Assembly (NCBI GenBank): GCA_034096865.1
Contig: JAWQFJ010001180.1
Location: forward strand, 150,013 to 214,012
DNA from: Theodoxus fluviatilis
Lineage: Eukaryota > Mollusca > Gastropoda > Cycloneritida > Neritidae
Length of the DNA: 64,000 bases
Direction of reading: 5' to 3'
Shown piece by piece: positions 1 through 60,200 of the stretch. Numbering within the stretch: position 1 is the first letter of the stretch; each line of letters starts with the position of its first letter. Below the pieces are notes generated by a model, which was not told where the DNA came from, did no database searches, and worked only from the letters and a program-made list of their open reading frames with translations. The position numbers were made by a program, and so were the translations under genes.

Positions 1-57
1 TTTTCATCGTTTTCTTTCACCTTATTACCCGATCATATGATTCTTTCATCTAAACAT

Positions 58-609
58 TACCAAAGATAGGTCGTGACAAATCTTCCGACTAATAGTATTC
101 TTTCTTTATTTTAAAACTTTTGGCCCTGAAAAGGGTCGTTTGTTTCTTGGTCCCGAGCGCTGGCCGTCAGGAATGAACCCCTGGGGTCGTGCCCGGCGGA
201 ACTGGATGCTCCAGCAGGTCTGTGGCCAGCGGCTGCGGGTAGCGGCTCCCACTGGTCGCTGTGGCGCAGGCGGCGGCGGCGGCTTGAGGCCAGCCAACGA
301 CTATCTGTGCAGGCCACAGGTCTTTTAGCCACTACAGCAGCCACAAGCCGCCGCCGCCTGCGCCACAGCGACCAACAGCAGCCACAGCCGCCGCTGCCTG
401 CGCCACAGCGACCAGTGGGAGCCGCTACCCGCAGCCGCTGGCCACAGACCTGCTGGAGCATCCAGTCCCGCCGGGCACGACCCCAGGGGTTCATGCCTGA
501 CGGCCAGCGCTCGGGACCAAGAAACAAACGGCCCTTTTCAGGGCCAAAAGTTTTAAAATAAAGAAAGAATACTATTAGTCGGAAGATTTGTCACGACCTA
601 TCTTTGGTA
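58..609. mobile_element. Foldback (inverted-repeat) element
   Basis: Two arms of about 213 bp (58-270 and 397-609) are near-perfect reverse complements, starting TACCAAAG and ending CTTTGGTA. The 126-bp centre is GC-rich (GCC/GGC runs), and the right half carries an internal duplication of the GCGCCACAGCGACC segment. The outer TA could be a TA target duplication, as in Tc1/mariner-like MITEs. A 13-base direct repeat (ttcatctaaacat, near 45 and 657) lies further out. The same peptide-like reading appears on both strands only because of the palindrome. No transposase is seen. Confidence 0.75.
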
Positions 610-610
610 C

Positions 611-868
611 TTTTTATCAATCCGACCCCGGCTAACCCGCCCTCTTTGTTGTGAGTCTTCATCTAAACATGTTTGTGTAATCAATCGCACGCAACAAATA
701 CAACAATCTTAGGGTCCGATATTTAACGAAACGCTCACCATTACAGCCGGCTAATCACAGTTAAGATAACAAAAGTAGGCGAGGGAAAGTCATCTCTGCG
801 GGGCATTGTCCAATCACAAGATTTGGCGGGTGAAAACGTCATGTCATTCATACGCAAGTAGGTCACAT
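611..868. other. Unannotated flank between foldback element and 18-bp array
   Basis: No exon, repeat or regulatory site recognised. It is presumably intron of the plus-strand gene, because the next exon is internal (it enters in mid-codon). Confidence 0.4.
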
Positions 869-2094
869 GCTGTACATCCTACACACACTGTACATCCTAC
901 ACACACTGTACATCCTACACATGCTGTACATCCTACAGACACTGTACATCCTACAGACACTGTACATCCTACAGACACTGTACATCCTACAGACACTGTA
1001 CATCCTACAGACACTGTACATCCTACAGACACTGTACATCCTACAGACACTGTACATCCTACAGACACTGTACATCCTACACACACTGTACATCCTACAG
1101 ACACTGTACATCCTACACACACTGTACATCCTACACACACTGTACATCCTACACACACTGTACATCCTACACACACTGTACATCCTACACACACTGTACA
1201 TCCTACACACACTGTACATCCTACACACACTGTACATCCTACAGACACTGTACATCCTACAGACACTGTACATCCTACAGACACTGTACATCCTACAGAC
1301 ACTGTACATCCTACAGACACTGTACATCCTACAGACACTGTACATCCTACAGACACTGTACATCCTACAGACACTGTACATCCTACAGACACTGTACATC
1401 CTACACACACTGTACATCCTACAGACACTGTACATCCTACAGACACTGTACATCCTACAGACACTGTACATCCTACAGACACTGTACATCCTACACACAC
1501 TGTACATCCTACAGACACTGTACATCCTACAGACACTGTACATCCTACAGACACTGTACATCCTACAGACACTGTACATCCTACAGACACTGTACATCCT
1601 ACACACACTGTACATCCTACAGACACTGTACATCCTACAGACACTGTACATCCTACAGACACTGTACATCCTACACACACTGTACATCCTACAGACACTG
1701 TACATCCTACAGACACTGTACATCCTACAGACACTGTACATCCTACACACACTGTACATCCTACAGACACTGTACATCCTACAGACACTGTACATCCTAC
1801 AGACACTGTACATCCTACACACACTGTACATCCTACAGACACTGTACATCCTACACACACTGTACATCCTACACACACTGTACATCCTACAGACACTGTA
1901 CATCCTACACACACTGTACATCCTACACACACTGTACATCCTACACACACTGTACATCCTACAGACACTGTACATCCTACAGACACTGTACATCCTACAC
2001 ACACTGTACATCCTACACACACTGTACATCCTACACACGCTGTACATCCTACACACACTGTACATCCTACACACACTGTACATCCTTCACACAG
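869..2094. repeat. 18-bp minisatellite ending at a 3' splice site
   Basis: About 67 tandem copies of an 18-bp unit (core TGTACATCCTAC followed by ACACAC or AGACAC). The two variants alternate in irregular blocks. The last unit is altered to ...CCTTCACACAG and forms the acceptor of the exon at 2095. The AGACAC variant contains CCTACAG, a weak acceptor-like motif, in every copy. Because 18 is a multiple of three and no stop occurs, the array reads in frame into the exon as a hexapeptide repeat (HTVHPT/DTVHPT). Confidence 0.95.
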
Positions 2095-39055
<36,961 letters not shown>

Positions 39056-42000
39056 TGAGCCAGGACTGACACTGAGTGGTGGAGGTAGTAATGGAAGGGT
39101 GGAGTATTGGACTTACTGTGATCGACAGAAGCAGATGGATGGGACTGACTGCTGGCGAGGTTTCAAGAAACAGAAAGACCAACTTGTGGTCCGTGTGCTA
39201 TGGTTTGTCTCTGCATTGGTCCAAAGGCTACCTGCGCCATCTTATATGGTCATCCCATCCTTGGACTCCAGCTGCTCCAGCTATGCAGTTGTTAGATTTC
39301 CATGAGGAAAAAAGGGCTTCAGTGGTTGCAGACTCCTGGCAAAATCTGTTGGTCCCCCTCTCAAGTCTGCAGCAGGCTGCCAACCTGTCTGTGCTGTCCT
39401 GGCATGCACATCGATCACTGGGCGGCTGCACTGCGGATGTCTGACATGGGCGAGAGATGGGAAGAGGTGATGACTGTCGCTACTTGATCCCATGCTGTGA
39501 GAAGTGCCAGCCTGCTGCAAAAGCCAGGGTGCCTGGGTCTGGCAGACTGGTGGACTTGCAGGAGGGTGCCACAGCTCTTGTTGTATCTGCCTGCAGTGGA
39601 GTGTGTTCTGTTGGCTGCAGCCCGGGGAGAGAGCTTCTGTTCTGTGTTTATAGCTAGAGTTGTGAATGTCTTTGCGAGTTCAAGGCGCTACCTCTGTCAC
39701 GGATTCCCACCAGATGTAAATATTCTGTGTAATAGTTCCAATTGATTCTTGGAACTCTCCTGGGCAAGATAAATGTGTTCTGTCACAAGCAGGGATTGAA
39801 CCACCAAACCAGTGGTTACAGTCCCATTCCAAGCCAGAGCTTTAATTAATTAGCAGCTCTTTTTACCTGTATGCTCCTCATTATCTAGAGATTAGTTCTA
39901 CTTAGCTTTTGCACTAGCTTATGGTGAATGGCTTGAGCTATGATAAGCAAAAAGTTGTAATAGCATGGTTGGTCTAGCTTTATAATTGTTCACTATGAAT
40001 ACTTGGCTGCCTAGCCAGTTCAGAGAAATGTAAAGTCTTCATTAAAGATTTATCAGAGGCTTTAGTGTAAAATATTGAAGAACATTTTTGCTTTCATTAC
40101 AAACCCTGGGATTGAGAATGTAAAGTAATGAGTTGGAATATTTTTGTCGGCATACTTTTCTTGAATAGAAATCACATAATAATCCAAAGTTTATATACTG
40201 AAGGTAGATGTACTAAAGATATAAGCATTGTGAAATATACTGAAATTTGACATGGCCAACTCTTGAATATTGCAAGTTTTGTCAGCCATGAAATGAAGTT
40301 TGCCGACTGCTGTGAAGCAAAGGCGGTCAAATATCATCTTACATCCAGGGACCAGCTTTTGATAACATTGAGGCATGTATCCTTGTTCATTGAATATTGC
40401 CTTGGATTTAACATCTGAAAATTTACAATGAATGATTGCTGTTGATGAGGACCAAACACATTCAGACAGCCTATTTGCGGATTACAGCTGCATCCTTTGT
40501 TCTACCAATTCCAATCAATATAATCTAACAAAATGTGTTACGAGTAGAAGAACTGGTTGCTGGAATCATGAGTTGATTCTTTCCCTGAAACTGATTGCAA
40601 ATGATCTATCTCTTCCTGGCTAGCCACTACTGTCTCAATTCACTGCAAGTTTTGACATGATCTCATTGAAGGTGTTGCAGCAGACATATTGTCTCTTTTT
40701 CATTGCAACCCCTGGCTTTGTTCCTTCATACTTGCACACATGGATTTTGAGGACTTTTTTTCAGTGTGTGTTTATATTCCTCGTTTCTTCCATCCCAACT
40801 AGATGTAAATTGTGTTTTTAATCTATGCCTGTAATCTTTGAGATGGGTTGTGTTTGTTCCTTTATGAAATGGTAATATATTTCCTTCTTAAGAGGAATGT
40901 GATGAAAGTAGGACTGCAGCTATGATATAAAGTGTAATAAGCAATGGACTGGTTACATATGACTTACTAATGACAGAGGTGAAATGGAATGCAAGAGTAA
41001 GTAATGGTTATTAGCTGATGATTGGTGTTGATGTAATTTTATTCATTATCAGACTGTGCTGGCTGTTGCTAGCATTAAAACGAAGTTGGATGTGCAATAT
41101 AGTGGAATGGCATTGTTTTATTTGAGCTATTAGAGCTTTTATGAACCTTTCCAACAAAGCTAACTGGAGATGTGCTCCTGGTATCTGAGATTATTTGACA
41201 ATGAGGAGTGACTGTTGATGTGTGAATTACGCCTTGAAGCATGAATGATGCAAGCTAATGCCTCAGGATAGTGCATTGGAAGGTCATTTGATCTTGTAAC
41301 ATGAGGCTTTTCTGTGTTTTACTCCCATTACCTACATTCTGTGAACTCTTAGGGTTTTACGCATGCTTGAAACCAGTGTCATTAATTTGACAGAAATATG
41401 TAACTTAGAGATTGTGACATTATTTTTTTTTCTTTCCTTACTTGTTTTGTTTTTTAACCATCATCCTTTTGTCTTCCTCAAATAATGTTCAATGCAAGAC
41501 ATACATGCTTTTCTTTTGAAAGTGCATGATTGAGCAGTATGGAAAGTCATAAGTCTTGTGAGGAATAGAGTTAAGGGGTGCTAATGGTGGGTCAGCCACA
41601 CCTTGCTTCTAGCAAGACTGACTGAGCAAACATTTGAGCACCATGACTTCAGAATCTATTGAGCTTCTTAGTAGAATTCATCGAGCCTCCTATTATTCAG
41701 TGTTCCATGGAGTTGCAGTGTTCAGTTTATATTGCCAGTACTGACAGCTTCATCTTTTGTTTGTTTGTTTCTTGCACAGTGTTATTGAAGTGTTTAGTTT
41801 TCCATATTGGAATACTTGACATGGAAAATGAAATCAAATATATTTTTGTACGAATATGTGGAGATACATCATCATGATTGGGGGGGGGGGGGGGGGAAAT
41901 GGTGTTCTTGTACATAGATGCAGTGTATCATATGGATTTTCATGGCAGGCTACAGTCATAAAGCTCCCATCACATCACCACTCGCTCCTGGCAAATCTGG

Positions 42001-43090
42001 TGGTCAGCTGCTTGTCTATCATCACACCCATCCTCCCTTCACAAAAAGTGATGTGTGGAGAGTTTGTATTCCTTCAGCATGTCTTCCAAGGTGTAGTGCT
42101 TTTGTTCATTTCCAAGCTTGCTTTATTTGCCTCTGAATACCAGAACCCACCTCCAGGTTGTCAAGGTTTTCATGGGAGTTTGCTTTGTGGCAGCATTGTG
42201 ATCCAGGGCTACTTGTACATATGATACATTCCAGCACATTATGTTGCCACCATTGTACAGGCATTTTCTTGCATTGCTCAAGGTTTCTGCTTTTGAAGAA
42301 CAACTGCCACAGAAACAAGCGAAAATACACTGGCATATATATACCTCTTTTCTTTGCATTTAATCGAACCTTGTTGCCCAAGTTATTGTAATTATTTTTT
42401 TAAATCCTAAGCTTGGTGACCCTTTGATAGAGAAATTGTATGGAACTCCAGTGCAATAGATATCTTGCCCTGCAAAGGACAAGGGCTACACAAATGTCTA
42501 TTTCGGATTTTTGTTTCAGACTGTAGCCTCCTTTAGTTTAGTTATAGTTGGGGGACATGTCACACTCCTGTTTTTTCGGAATCAAGACAGGCTTCAAAAC
42601 ACATGCAAGCTGTCACACCACTGTTCTTCAGTGATCAAGACAGGTGTCAACACACATGCAAGCTACTCCCTAAAAGGATTTGTCTTTCAGACTGACCTTG
42701 TAAACCAAGTTATGCATATTTTGCCCAGACCTAGATGCTGCAATTTTCCTTGTGTGTCATTTTGACTGGGCATTTTCAAAGAGTGTGATATGATCACCTT
42801 TGTAGTTTATTAGACTTGGTGTATGCAACTGTGCATCCACTATGGCAAAAGTTGAACCATGTGACTATTATAAAAACCACCAGAGGTAGAATATTAGTGG
42901 GTTATCAGAGTTTGTGCTTCCAATTGTTGTGGTTATGCTTGTTGCTCCAAGTGCCTTATCAGAGAGAACTTGAGCTTGTTTTTACTGTGAATGAATCTTT
43001 TTCACTTGTACATGGGAAAATCCTATGCAACCATCACACATATCAAAAGGAAAATAAAATTTCAATGAAATAAAAAGGGTTGGCTTAATG
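39056..43090 (+). other. 3' UTR / downstream region of the WDR62/MAPKBP1-like gene
   Basis: No further coding exon. Possible poly(A) signals: ATTAAA near 40042 and 41074, then a strong cluster of AATAAA at 43053 and 43069. If the last are used the 3' UTR is about 4 kb. A G tract lies at 41880-41896. Confidence 0.5.
43053..43074 (+). terminator. Poly(A) signal pair for the plus-strand gene
   Basis: Two AATAAA hexamers 16 bp apart, followed by G/T-rich sequence. It faces the minus-strand signal at 43551 about 480 bp away. Confidence 0.5.
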
Positions 43091-43545
43091 GCATTTGCCA
43101 AAGCTGCTTGTTGATTTTATTCTGTACAAAAATGATCAGTTGCATTAGGTTCACAACTCAAACCTTGGCATTTTCTTAAACAATTTGAACAATTTGGCCC
43201 AGGCATCTGAATTTTCCCTTGCCACTCTTGACCATTTCAACCACTACAGTGGACACCTTGGATCCAAGTTTCAAACTGGGTATTTACTTCAAGTCTGCTC
43301 TTGGAGACCAGCATTTATCATGGCAGCCATGTGACTAGCACCTGGGTATCTGCCACAGCCATCTTGACCACCTGACTGACCACTGCTGCATCCACAGGAA
43401 CTGTTTACAAGTCTGAAGTCTGTGATGGATGGAAGGGTGAGGCTTTACAGCTTATCTGCAACTGTTTATATTTTCTCCCAAATTCTTCCATTTCAAGAGT
43501 CAAGCTGGAAGAGAAGATGACTGAAACAAGACTCAAAGAATTGAA
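43091..43545. other. Convergent intergenic interval
   Basis: Between the tail-to-tail poly(A) signals of the scaffold gene and GINS1. Nothing else recognised. Confidence 0.5.
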
Positions 43546-43550
43546 AATAA

Positions 43551-43556
43551 TTTATT
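43551..43556 (-). terminator. GINS1: GINS1 poly(A) signal
   Basis: AATAAA on the minus strand (context TTGAATAAATTATTTT), about 340 bp after the GINS1 stop codon. Confidence 0.6.
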
Positions 43557-43897
43557 CAAAGGAAATGGACAATTTTAATAATTCTGGGAGTACATTAGGA
43601 TGCCTAAGCCATTATGAATTTCAAAGAATACTTTAATGACATAAGATAATATCAAGGAATTCATTTCTGCATCAAAACTCAGGTAAAATGACACACAGCA
43701 AATGTGTGTGTTTTGCAGACAAGTATGCCATTGCTACAAAAACAACAACAGGAAACTATGAACAACATCATCAAATTTACTGCTTCTCCAGTCTGGTCCA
43801 GGTAAACAGTAAGCTTTCACTAAGTATCACAGCTGCATCAACTTTTATAAAAGATAAAGTTGATAATGGAGGCAATTTTACATTTGTCACAACTTTC

Positions 43898-54027
<10,130 letters not shown>

Positions 54028-54044
54028 CGTGGTAGGCTTCGAAT

Positions 54045-54627
54045 CAGACAGCAACTATCTGGAAAGAGACAAAAAACTCGTTGAGAGAGTACAGAGGAGG
54101 GCCACAAAAATAATTCCGGGATTGAAGGATCTCACATATGAACAAAGACTTGTCAAGATGAGGCTCCCTAGTCTGTGCTACAGAAGAACTAGAGGTGACC
54201 TGATAGAAGTGTACAAGTATACGCACGGCATGTATCAGATTGGAGAGAATCTGTTTTCCTGCGATGACAATAGTGTCACAAGAGGTCACGCCTACAAGCT
54301 CAAGAAAAACCGATGCAATATGGCTTTACGACAGCATTTCTTCACCCAGCGAGTTATCAACATGTGGAACAGCCTCCCAAACAGCGTAGTTGAGGCACCG
54401 AGCCTGAACTCGTTCAAGAACAGAGTGGACAAGCATCTACAAGGATATATGTTCAAGCTGGAGGAACCACTGGCGCAGATGATGCACAGCAATTAGGCCT
54501 TTTTTTTCTCTCTATTTTTTTCTTTATCCATAAGAACAATAAAAATACAGCCAGAGAACTACCAGAATCGGCGATAGGCCCTGGACGCCTAAGCAAGCCG
54601 AAGAATTCTATTCTATTCTATTCTAAT
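54045..54627 (+). mobile_element. CR1/Jockey-like LINE 3' fragment in the shared promoter
   Basis: Open frame to 54496 encoding the C-terminal end of a non-LTR ORF2: RDKKLVERVQRRATKIIPGL, EQRLVKMRLPSLCYRRTRGD, LIEVYKYTHGMYQ and TQRVINMWNSLPNSVVEAPS. This is the typical RT thumb/tail region of CR1-like elements. It is followed by AATAAAA at 54539 and an (ATTCT)n tail at 54605-54625. The element is 5'-truncated and sits between the GINS1 and ABHD12 start codons. The left junction is uncertain by about 20 bp. Confidence 0.85.
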
Positions 54628-54796
54628 TAACTCCCGCCAAACGCTTGCAGTGACTTCCGGAGGGAATGACTGACGAATTTATCGAACTCAGCCAATCAGA
54701 TTTGTGAACACAACTCGCGTGCGCCTCTAAAAATAGCAGAGTTTCGTGGTTGTCCTACGCTGCAGATCGTGAAGTTGACCGCAAAGTCTTTTAGTC
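54628..54796. promoter_or_regulatory. Bidirectional GINS1/ABHD12 promoter remnant
   Basis: About 170 bp between the LINE tail and the ABHD12 ATG. It contains TCCCGCCAAA at 54632-54641, the reverse complement of the E2F consensus TTTGGCGGGA, and a CCAAT box at 54692-54696. Both fit a replication-gene promoter. No TATA box is seen. Confidence 0.55.
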
Positions 54797-54885
54797 ATGT
54801 ATGAAGTAAGTTCTCCAAAAACTGATGAAAAGGCTGATTTCAAACAAGCAGATGTGGTTAAGGTAGCCAATCCAGTGCCTGCTCG
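54797..54885 (+). CDS. ABHD12: ABHD12-like exon 1 (preferred)
   Basis: [20 protein letters not shown] then VKVANPVPA and donor CTCG|GTAAGT, phase 2. A second perfect donor (GAA|GTAAGT at 54806) lies just after codon 3. No homology supports this variable N-terminus; it is chosen because its phase fits the acceptor at 57422 and it lies next to the promoter motifs. Confidence 0.55.
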
Positions 54886-55577
54886 GTAAGTATTCAGTTG
54901 CGTTCCAGTTGGATGTTGTTTTATGTAGTGTGTCCGCACCAGTGAGAGATTGGCGAATATGGCTGGACTTTGGACCCTAGCACTTTCAGTGACTGTAAAC
55001 AAGTTCTTTGATAGTATCAAAATGGACATGCTCGTTGACAGTTGGAATTATCTTCACCTCATACTGTAAGTGGGAGTATTGTCACGTCATTAGTTGCTTT
55101 GTGTTGCTTGAGCGATGGAAGTTCGCGGTTTTCCTCAATCTTGATCCCGAATGTCAAGTTGGAAGTTGGTGATAATCCCGCTCCCGTGACTACAAAATTT
55201 AATGTGACTTATGTCACATAAGTTATGTGACAGACAGTGGTAAGACTTCCGCAGCCAGGCGCTACTCTGCCCACTAAAAAGCGTAGACCCTGTTGTCCTA
55301 CTTCTGCAACTTGAACCCAGCAGTGGAGTTACGCTTATGATGGGGATGTTAAATATAGAAAACGACGTTTCTGACATCTGCACACTTTGCCCGAATTATA
55401 TTATAAAAGTGTAATTCACCCGTCCCATATTTACATCATCATGACTCATACTTGGCGCCTGGTTGCGGATTTTTTTCCTCTTTTGCGGAAAATGCTTTTT
55501 TAAATTTCAATAGAGGATTCCCTAAGTGCTTACAGTTACAGGGAAGGGAAGATGTAACAGCATGCTGTTCATTGTTT

Positions 55578-55656
<79 letters not shown>

Positions 55657-55746
55657 TTTTCCCCCCCAGTTAGAAAATACAGTTGAGGGTCAACAGATAA
55701 AAATTGGGTTGATCAGGTTACTGTGTTACCACAACTTTTATCTCTT

Positions 55747-55801
<55 letters not shown>

Positions 55802-57192
55802 GTTTTTTCTTTACATGTCATCTAGACATCATGGGTTGGCAACAGGCTCACTAAAGCATTCAGGAACTCAGGTCATGTCAGATTTCTGTGGTCAAACTAT
55901 GATCTCTATGTGATGGTTCCCCATCTGTGAAATTTCAGTCCAGTGGCACCAAGGGAGTTCTCTCTCAGAAACCTGTGTCAGGTGGAACTGGATGCATAGA
56001 GAGGACATTAATTGCTAGTCCCAGGTTCCAAACTAGGGTGCTGCCATTATGTAGCAAACATTCCTGAGGGACTGTTCTATAACAGTTCATCTGTAATGTG
56101 TCAAACATTGAGGGAGCCTCCTGCCAGTGAGGAATGTGATAAAATCAGCCAAAACTGAAATCCCAGACAACAGCTGTCCCACCATCTGAGATGGAGTTAA
56201 GGTTGGCATGACATGTCCCAACCTCAGCAGTTCTTCCCATCAGCAGATCTCCCCTATTGAGAGCAACCAAAACTGGCCCCCCCTTTACTATGGACTGGAC
56301 AGGCAAGATAAGTCCCTGCTAAAACAGGAGTCCTGCCCTGTTGCTTGTCTTGGAGGTGTCTGCCCATCAGTGCTGTTGCCTACATCCCTTCCGCAAGGAC
56401 TTTTGTGAACTCCATCACTCCATCCTGTACTTACTAATAAGTGGACTTACATTATTAGAAATCTGTTTCATCAATGGACATTCAATCAATGAGAACTTTT
56501 AATAGACTTATAAGAGACAGATCATTGAACAAGGCCTGATTTAAGTCTTCAAGTTCAACATTCATAATTATTGCTGGCCTATCATTTAAATATTCTTCCT
56601 GTGCATGCTTCATCCTTGCATGAAGATTTCATATCATGCACTTCATTTGATTAAATCATTATTGTATTCTGGTTTTGAGAACTGAGAGATGGCGCAAATG
56701 AAGGCAGTGACACATGCAAGTCAGACCTCATCCAGCAATTGATATAACCACATGCCCCTAGACTTAGGGGATGACCTTTCATTTTCTTTCTGAGGGGAAA
56801 GTTTAGCACGGGTAGTCTTTAGGGGATGACTTGTGACACTACTCAGTACAAGATTTTCCTGATTAACCACAATGAGCTGTGTAAAAATGTATGCCTCTAT
56901 AATAAATTAGATCATATATCAGCCAGTGCCATTTGTCTGAAGATGGTACACTGCCCCAAGTTCAGTCTTTCAGTGTGTTGGTCCATCTGTCAGCCTCTCA
57001 GTCACCAAGTCATTTAGCCAGGCAGTCCGTTGAACAATCACTTAAGCCGGATATGACAGGGTAGCAAGCAAATGTCAATTGAGGATCAATCACTTCAGTT
57101 TATCATTCAATTTCATTGATCTATTAATCCAGTGTTGTTTGTCATTTGGTCTGTCACACTGGCAAGCAGGTACTCATTCACTCACTCGATTC

Positions 57193-57289
<97 letters not shown>

Positions 57290-60200
57290 TCTCTCTCAGT
57301 CAGTCTCGAAGACAAGCTGGCATACCCTCACATACTGACAAAGTCCATCCAGTGTGTCACTGTCAGTTTGCTCATTCCCTTTTTGCCTCCGTATCTCAGG
57401 CATGCATGGTGTGCTTCACAGGATTCCCTGGGACAAGGTCTGGTACATCACCAAGACTGGAGCGCTGACCCTCTTCCTGCTGTACTTCGCTGTGCCCATC
57501 TTTGTCAGGTTCAATCCCTGGATCCTACCCAAAATTGTCTTCTCCAACTTGGGTGAGTTGTCTCCCTACATTGCAGTGCTGTTGTTCAGTGTTGCAATTT
57601 TATGGAAAACCTTCATGACACAAGTTTATTCTCATGCTGCAGAATTGTCCCCAATGGGATGTTTGGTAAGCCTTTTATTTTAAAAACCATGCAATTTTAT
57701 AATGGATTACACTTTAAATTGACTTGCCTCATTTCTGCTTGTAGTCTCCAGTAATGAAATTATTTTGCAGATGAAGTGACCATCTTATGAATTGTATTCC
57801 TGTGGTGTGTGTGTGTGTTTGTGTGCGTGCGTGTGTGTGTAAAAAGCACCATAGACATCATTCACTTTCCTTAAAAGCCAACATGCTGGTAGTTTTGACT
57901 CGCCATATGAAGCAGGATATGCATGATTCTAGTTTGACAGCATGAATACCTGGATTTATGCCAGAGGAACTCTACATGCTAGTGTCTTATCTCCTACTAC
58001 TCCCTCGCATCATTTCAATGCCTACAGGGGTTGCTACTGTGTGTTCCAGTTCGATGGCCACCATTCATCAACCTTGACAAGCCTGAGGATTTTGGACTAT
58101 ATGCCACTCGCCATTTCTACTTTGAGGTGGAAGATGGAGTCAAACTTGGATGCTGGTGAGCCACCACATAATCTTGGTCTTCCTTGCAACACGTTTAAAT
58201 CCTGAGCAAAGCTGTGCACTGATTGGTCTCCAGACATGACTAATTCTGCGTGGTTTTCTGTTGATTGGTTACTTATTAATAGGATCCACCGTATCCTTGT
58301 GTTTTTCATCAGACTGAGACATACAATTATTCTTTAGAAGAACTGATTCCTTTGCAGACTGTTAGCATGAAGAACTGTTGTGTCCTAAATGTCTGCAGGG
58401 CTGAATTTCCCTTCAGTCAATCAGTAAAAAGAATGTGGGAAAAGAACAAGTGCACACAACTGAGCTATGTAATAGTATCATCAGAAATGTCTTTGATATC
58501 ATAATTCATATGCTGCATAGTTATTTTAGACTGCCAGTCAGCACACGACTTTGCACAGGATTTAGTTACAGTTGTCCTTTCGCTCACTTTAAGAGTTCTT
58601 TAAATGGATTTAGATACACCAGTTGTTTCCTTGCTGATTAAATTTCTTCTTCTCCTCCTCTTTCTCCTCCTCCTCCTTCTCTTCCTCCTCCTCTTCCTCC
58701 TCCTCTTCCTCCTTCTCTTCCTCCTTCTCTTCCTCCCCCCTCTCCCCCCACCCCGCTTACCCCCAACACCCCTTCCCCAGCCCCCGACCCCCACCCCTCG
58801 TTACATGCATTTAAAAGTAATAAATGCATCCAATTGTCTGCAAAAAACCGTGGGGTTTGCAGTGTAATAGAACTTAGCTGCCACCTGACGGCAAGAAAAA
58901 TCCACCTTGCTTTCCACAAGACATTTCAATATGTCATGCTGGAAGCATAACATCTTTTACTTTTTATGTGTCCATGACTTTGAGACTTTCAAAGTTGATG
59001 ATATGAGTACACATGTAACAGTGGTAAATAAATCAAAGTGGTATACCATACTAAGACTGTCTTTGAACTGCTTCAGTCTAACAATGCAGAGTTGCCTACC
59101 GTTACAGTGGGTCCGTATTTGTCCCGGAAAAGCATAAAATTGACGTGGGTGTCCCGGAAATACGATTTGTTCATTCGCGTCCCGGAAAATAGAAAAAGTC
59201 CAAGACACGTTTTCAATCAGAGCTGCAAGAGTGCTCGTGTACGCTGGTACAGATGTACCCTCAGCTGAACCTTGTCGAAAATTGCCGAAGGTACTTCGTG
59301 ACCACACGTCATAGTGGCGAAAACTGCCGAAGCACCGATAACCACAAACACGCATGTGCAGCAAATACGGCTTCTGCCGATTGAGGGAGAAAGAAGCGGG
59401 CTTTTGGAGTCAGAAAAATCCGAGTCATGGCCACCAAGCGAAAGAATAATTTTGCTGAAACTGCCGCTGATAAATCTGATTCAAAGACACCAAAGCGAAG
59501 CCAAACTTTCAGAGCAGATTATACGAAACTGTGGAGCATTATCACAACGGGGAAGAAAAGAAACACTTTCGCCTATTGTGAAGTTTGTGCCTGTGACTTT
59601 TCCATCAAGTCGGGTGGAAAAGACGACTGCCGTCGCCATGTGGACACCGACAAACACGAAAGAAACTCAAAAAAGTTAAAAGAGCAACAGAACAACAGCA
59701 AAATAACTGAATTCTTTCCTGGTACCGCTCTTGCTACTGCATAATGGTTGGAAATGGATACCACACGCACAGAGGTGATGATGGTGGACTTGATCACTGA
59801 AGTGAATTTGCCCTTTTCTGCCTTGGATGTTTTCAACAAAGTACCCATCATGTTCAAAGACTAAGGTCGCCAGAGAGTTCCAATGCGGTCGCAGTAAGGG
59901 TACAGCAGTTGTTCGAGAGATAGCGGCAAAAACATCTCTGACGCTTGCTGAACACCTGAAACAACGTCCATTCACACTTTCCACGGATGGCAGTAATGAC
60001 TCTGGTGACAAAAAGCTGTTTCCACTAGTGGTTCGAACGGTTGACCCTGATACCTTGGAGGTGCGATCTGAAATACTTCTTCACAAGATTCCCCAAGCTT
60101 TTGCCACCTGGTGTTGGAGTGAATTGCATCAAGCTGGAGTTCGCAAGATACCAGACCACTGACATCAGTGTGTGCATCAAGAGCACCGACAGGATTGATG

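Noticed and set aside
869..2094. CRISPR array
   Set aside because: It is a head-to-tail 18-bp repeat without spacers, in a eukaryotic genome.
39780..39840. tRNA B-box-like GGTTCAATCCC on the minus strand, possible tRNA or SINE head
   Set aside because: No A box or cloverleaf can be formed around it and no SINE body or tail is visible. Similar weak motifs near 48600 and 61270 are too diverged to call.
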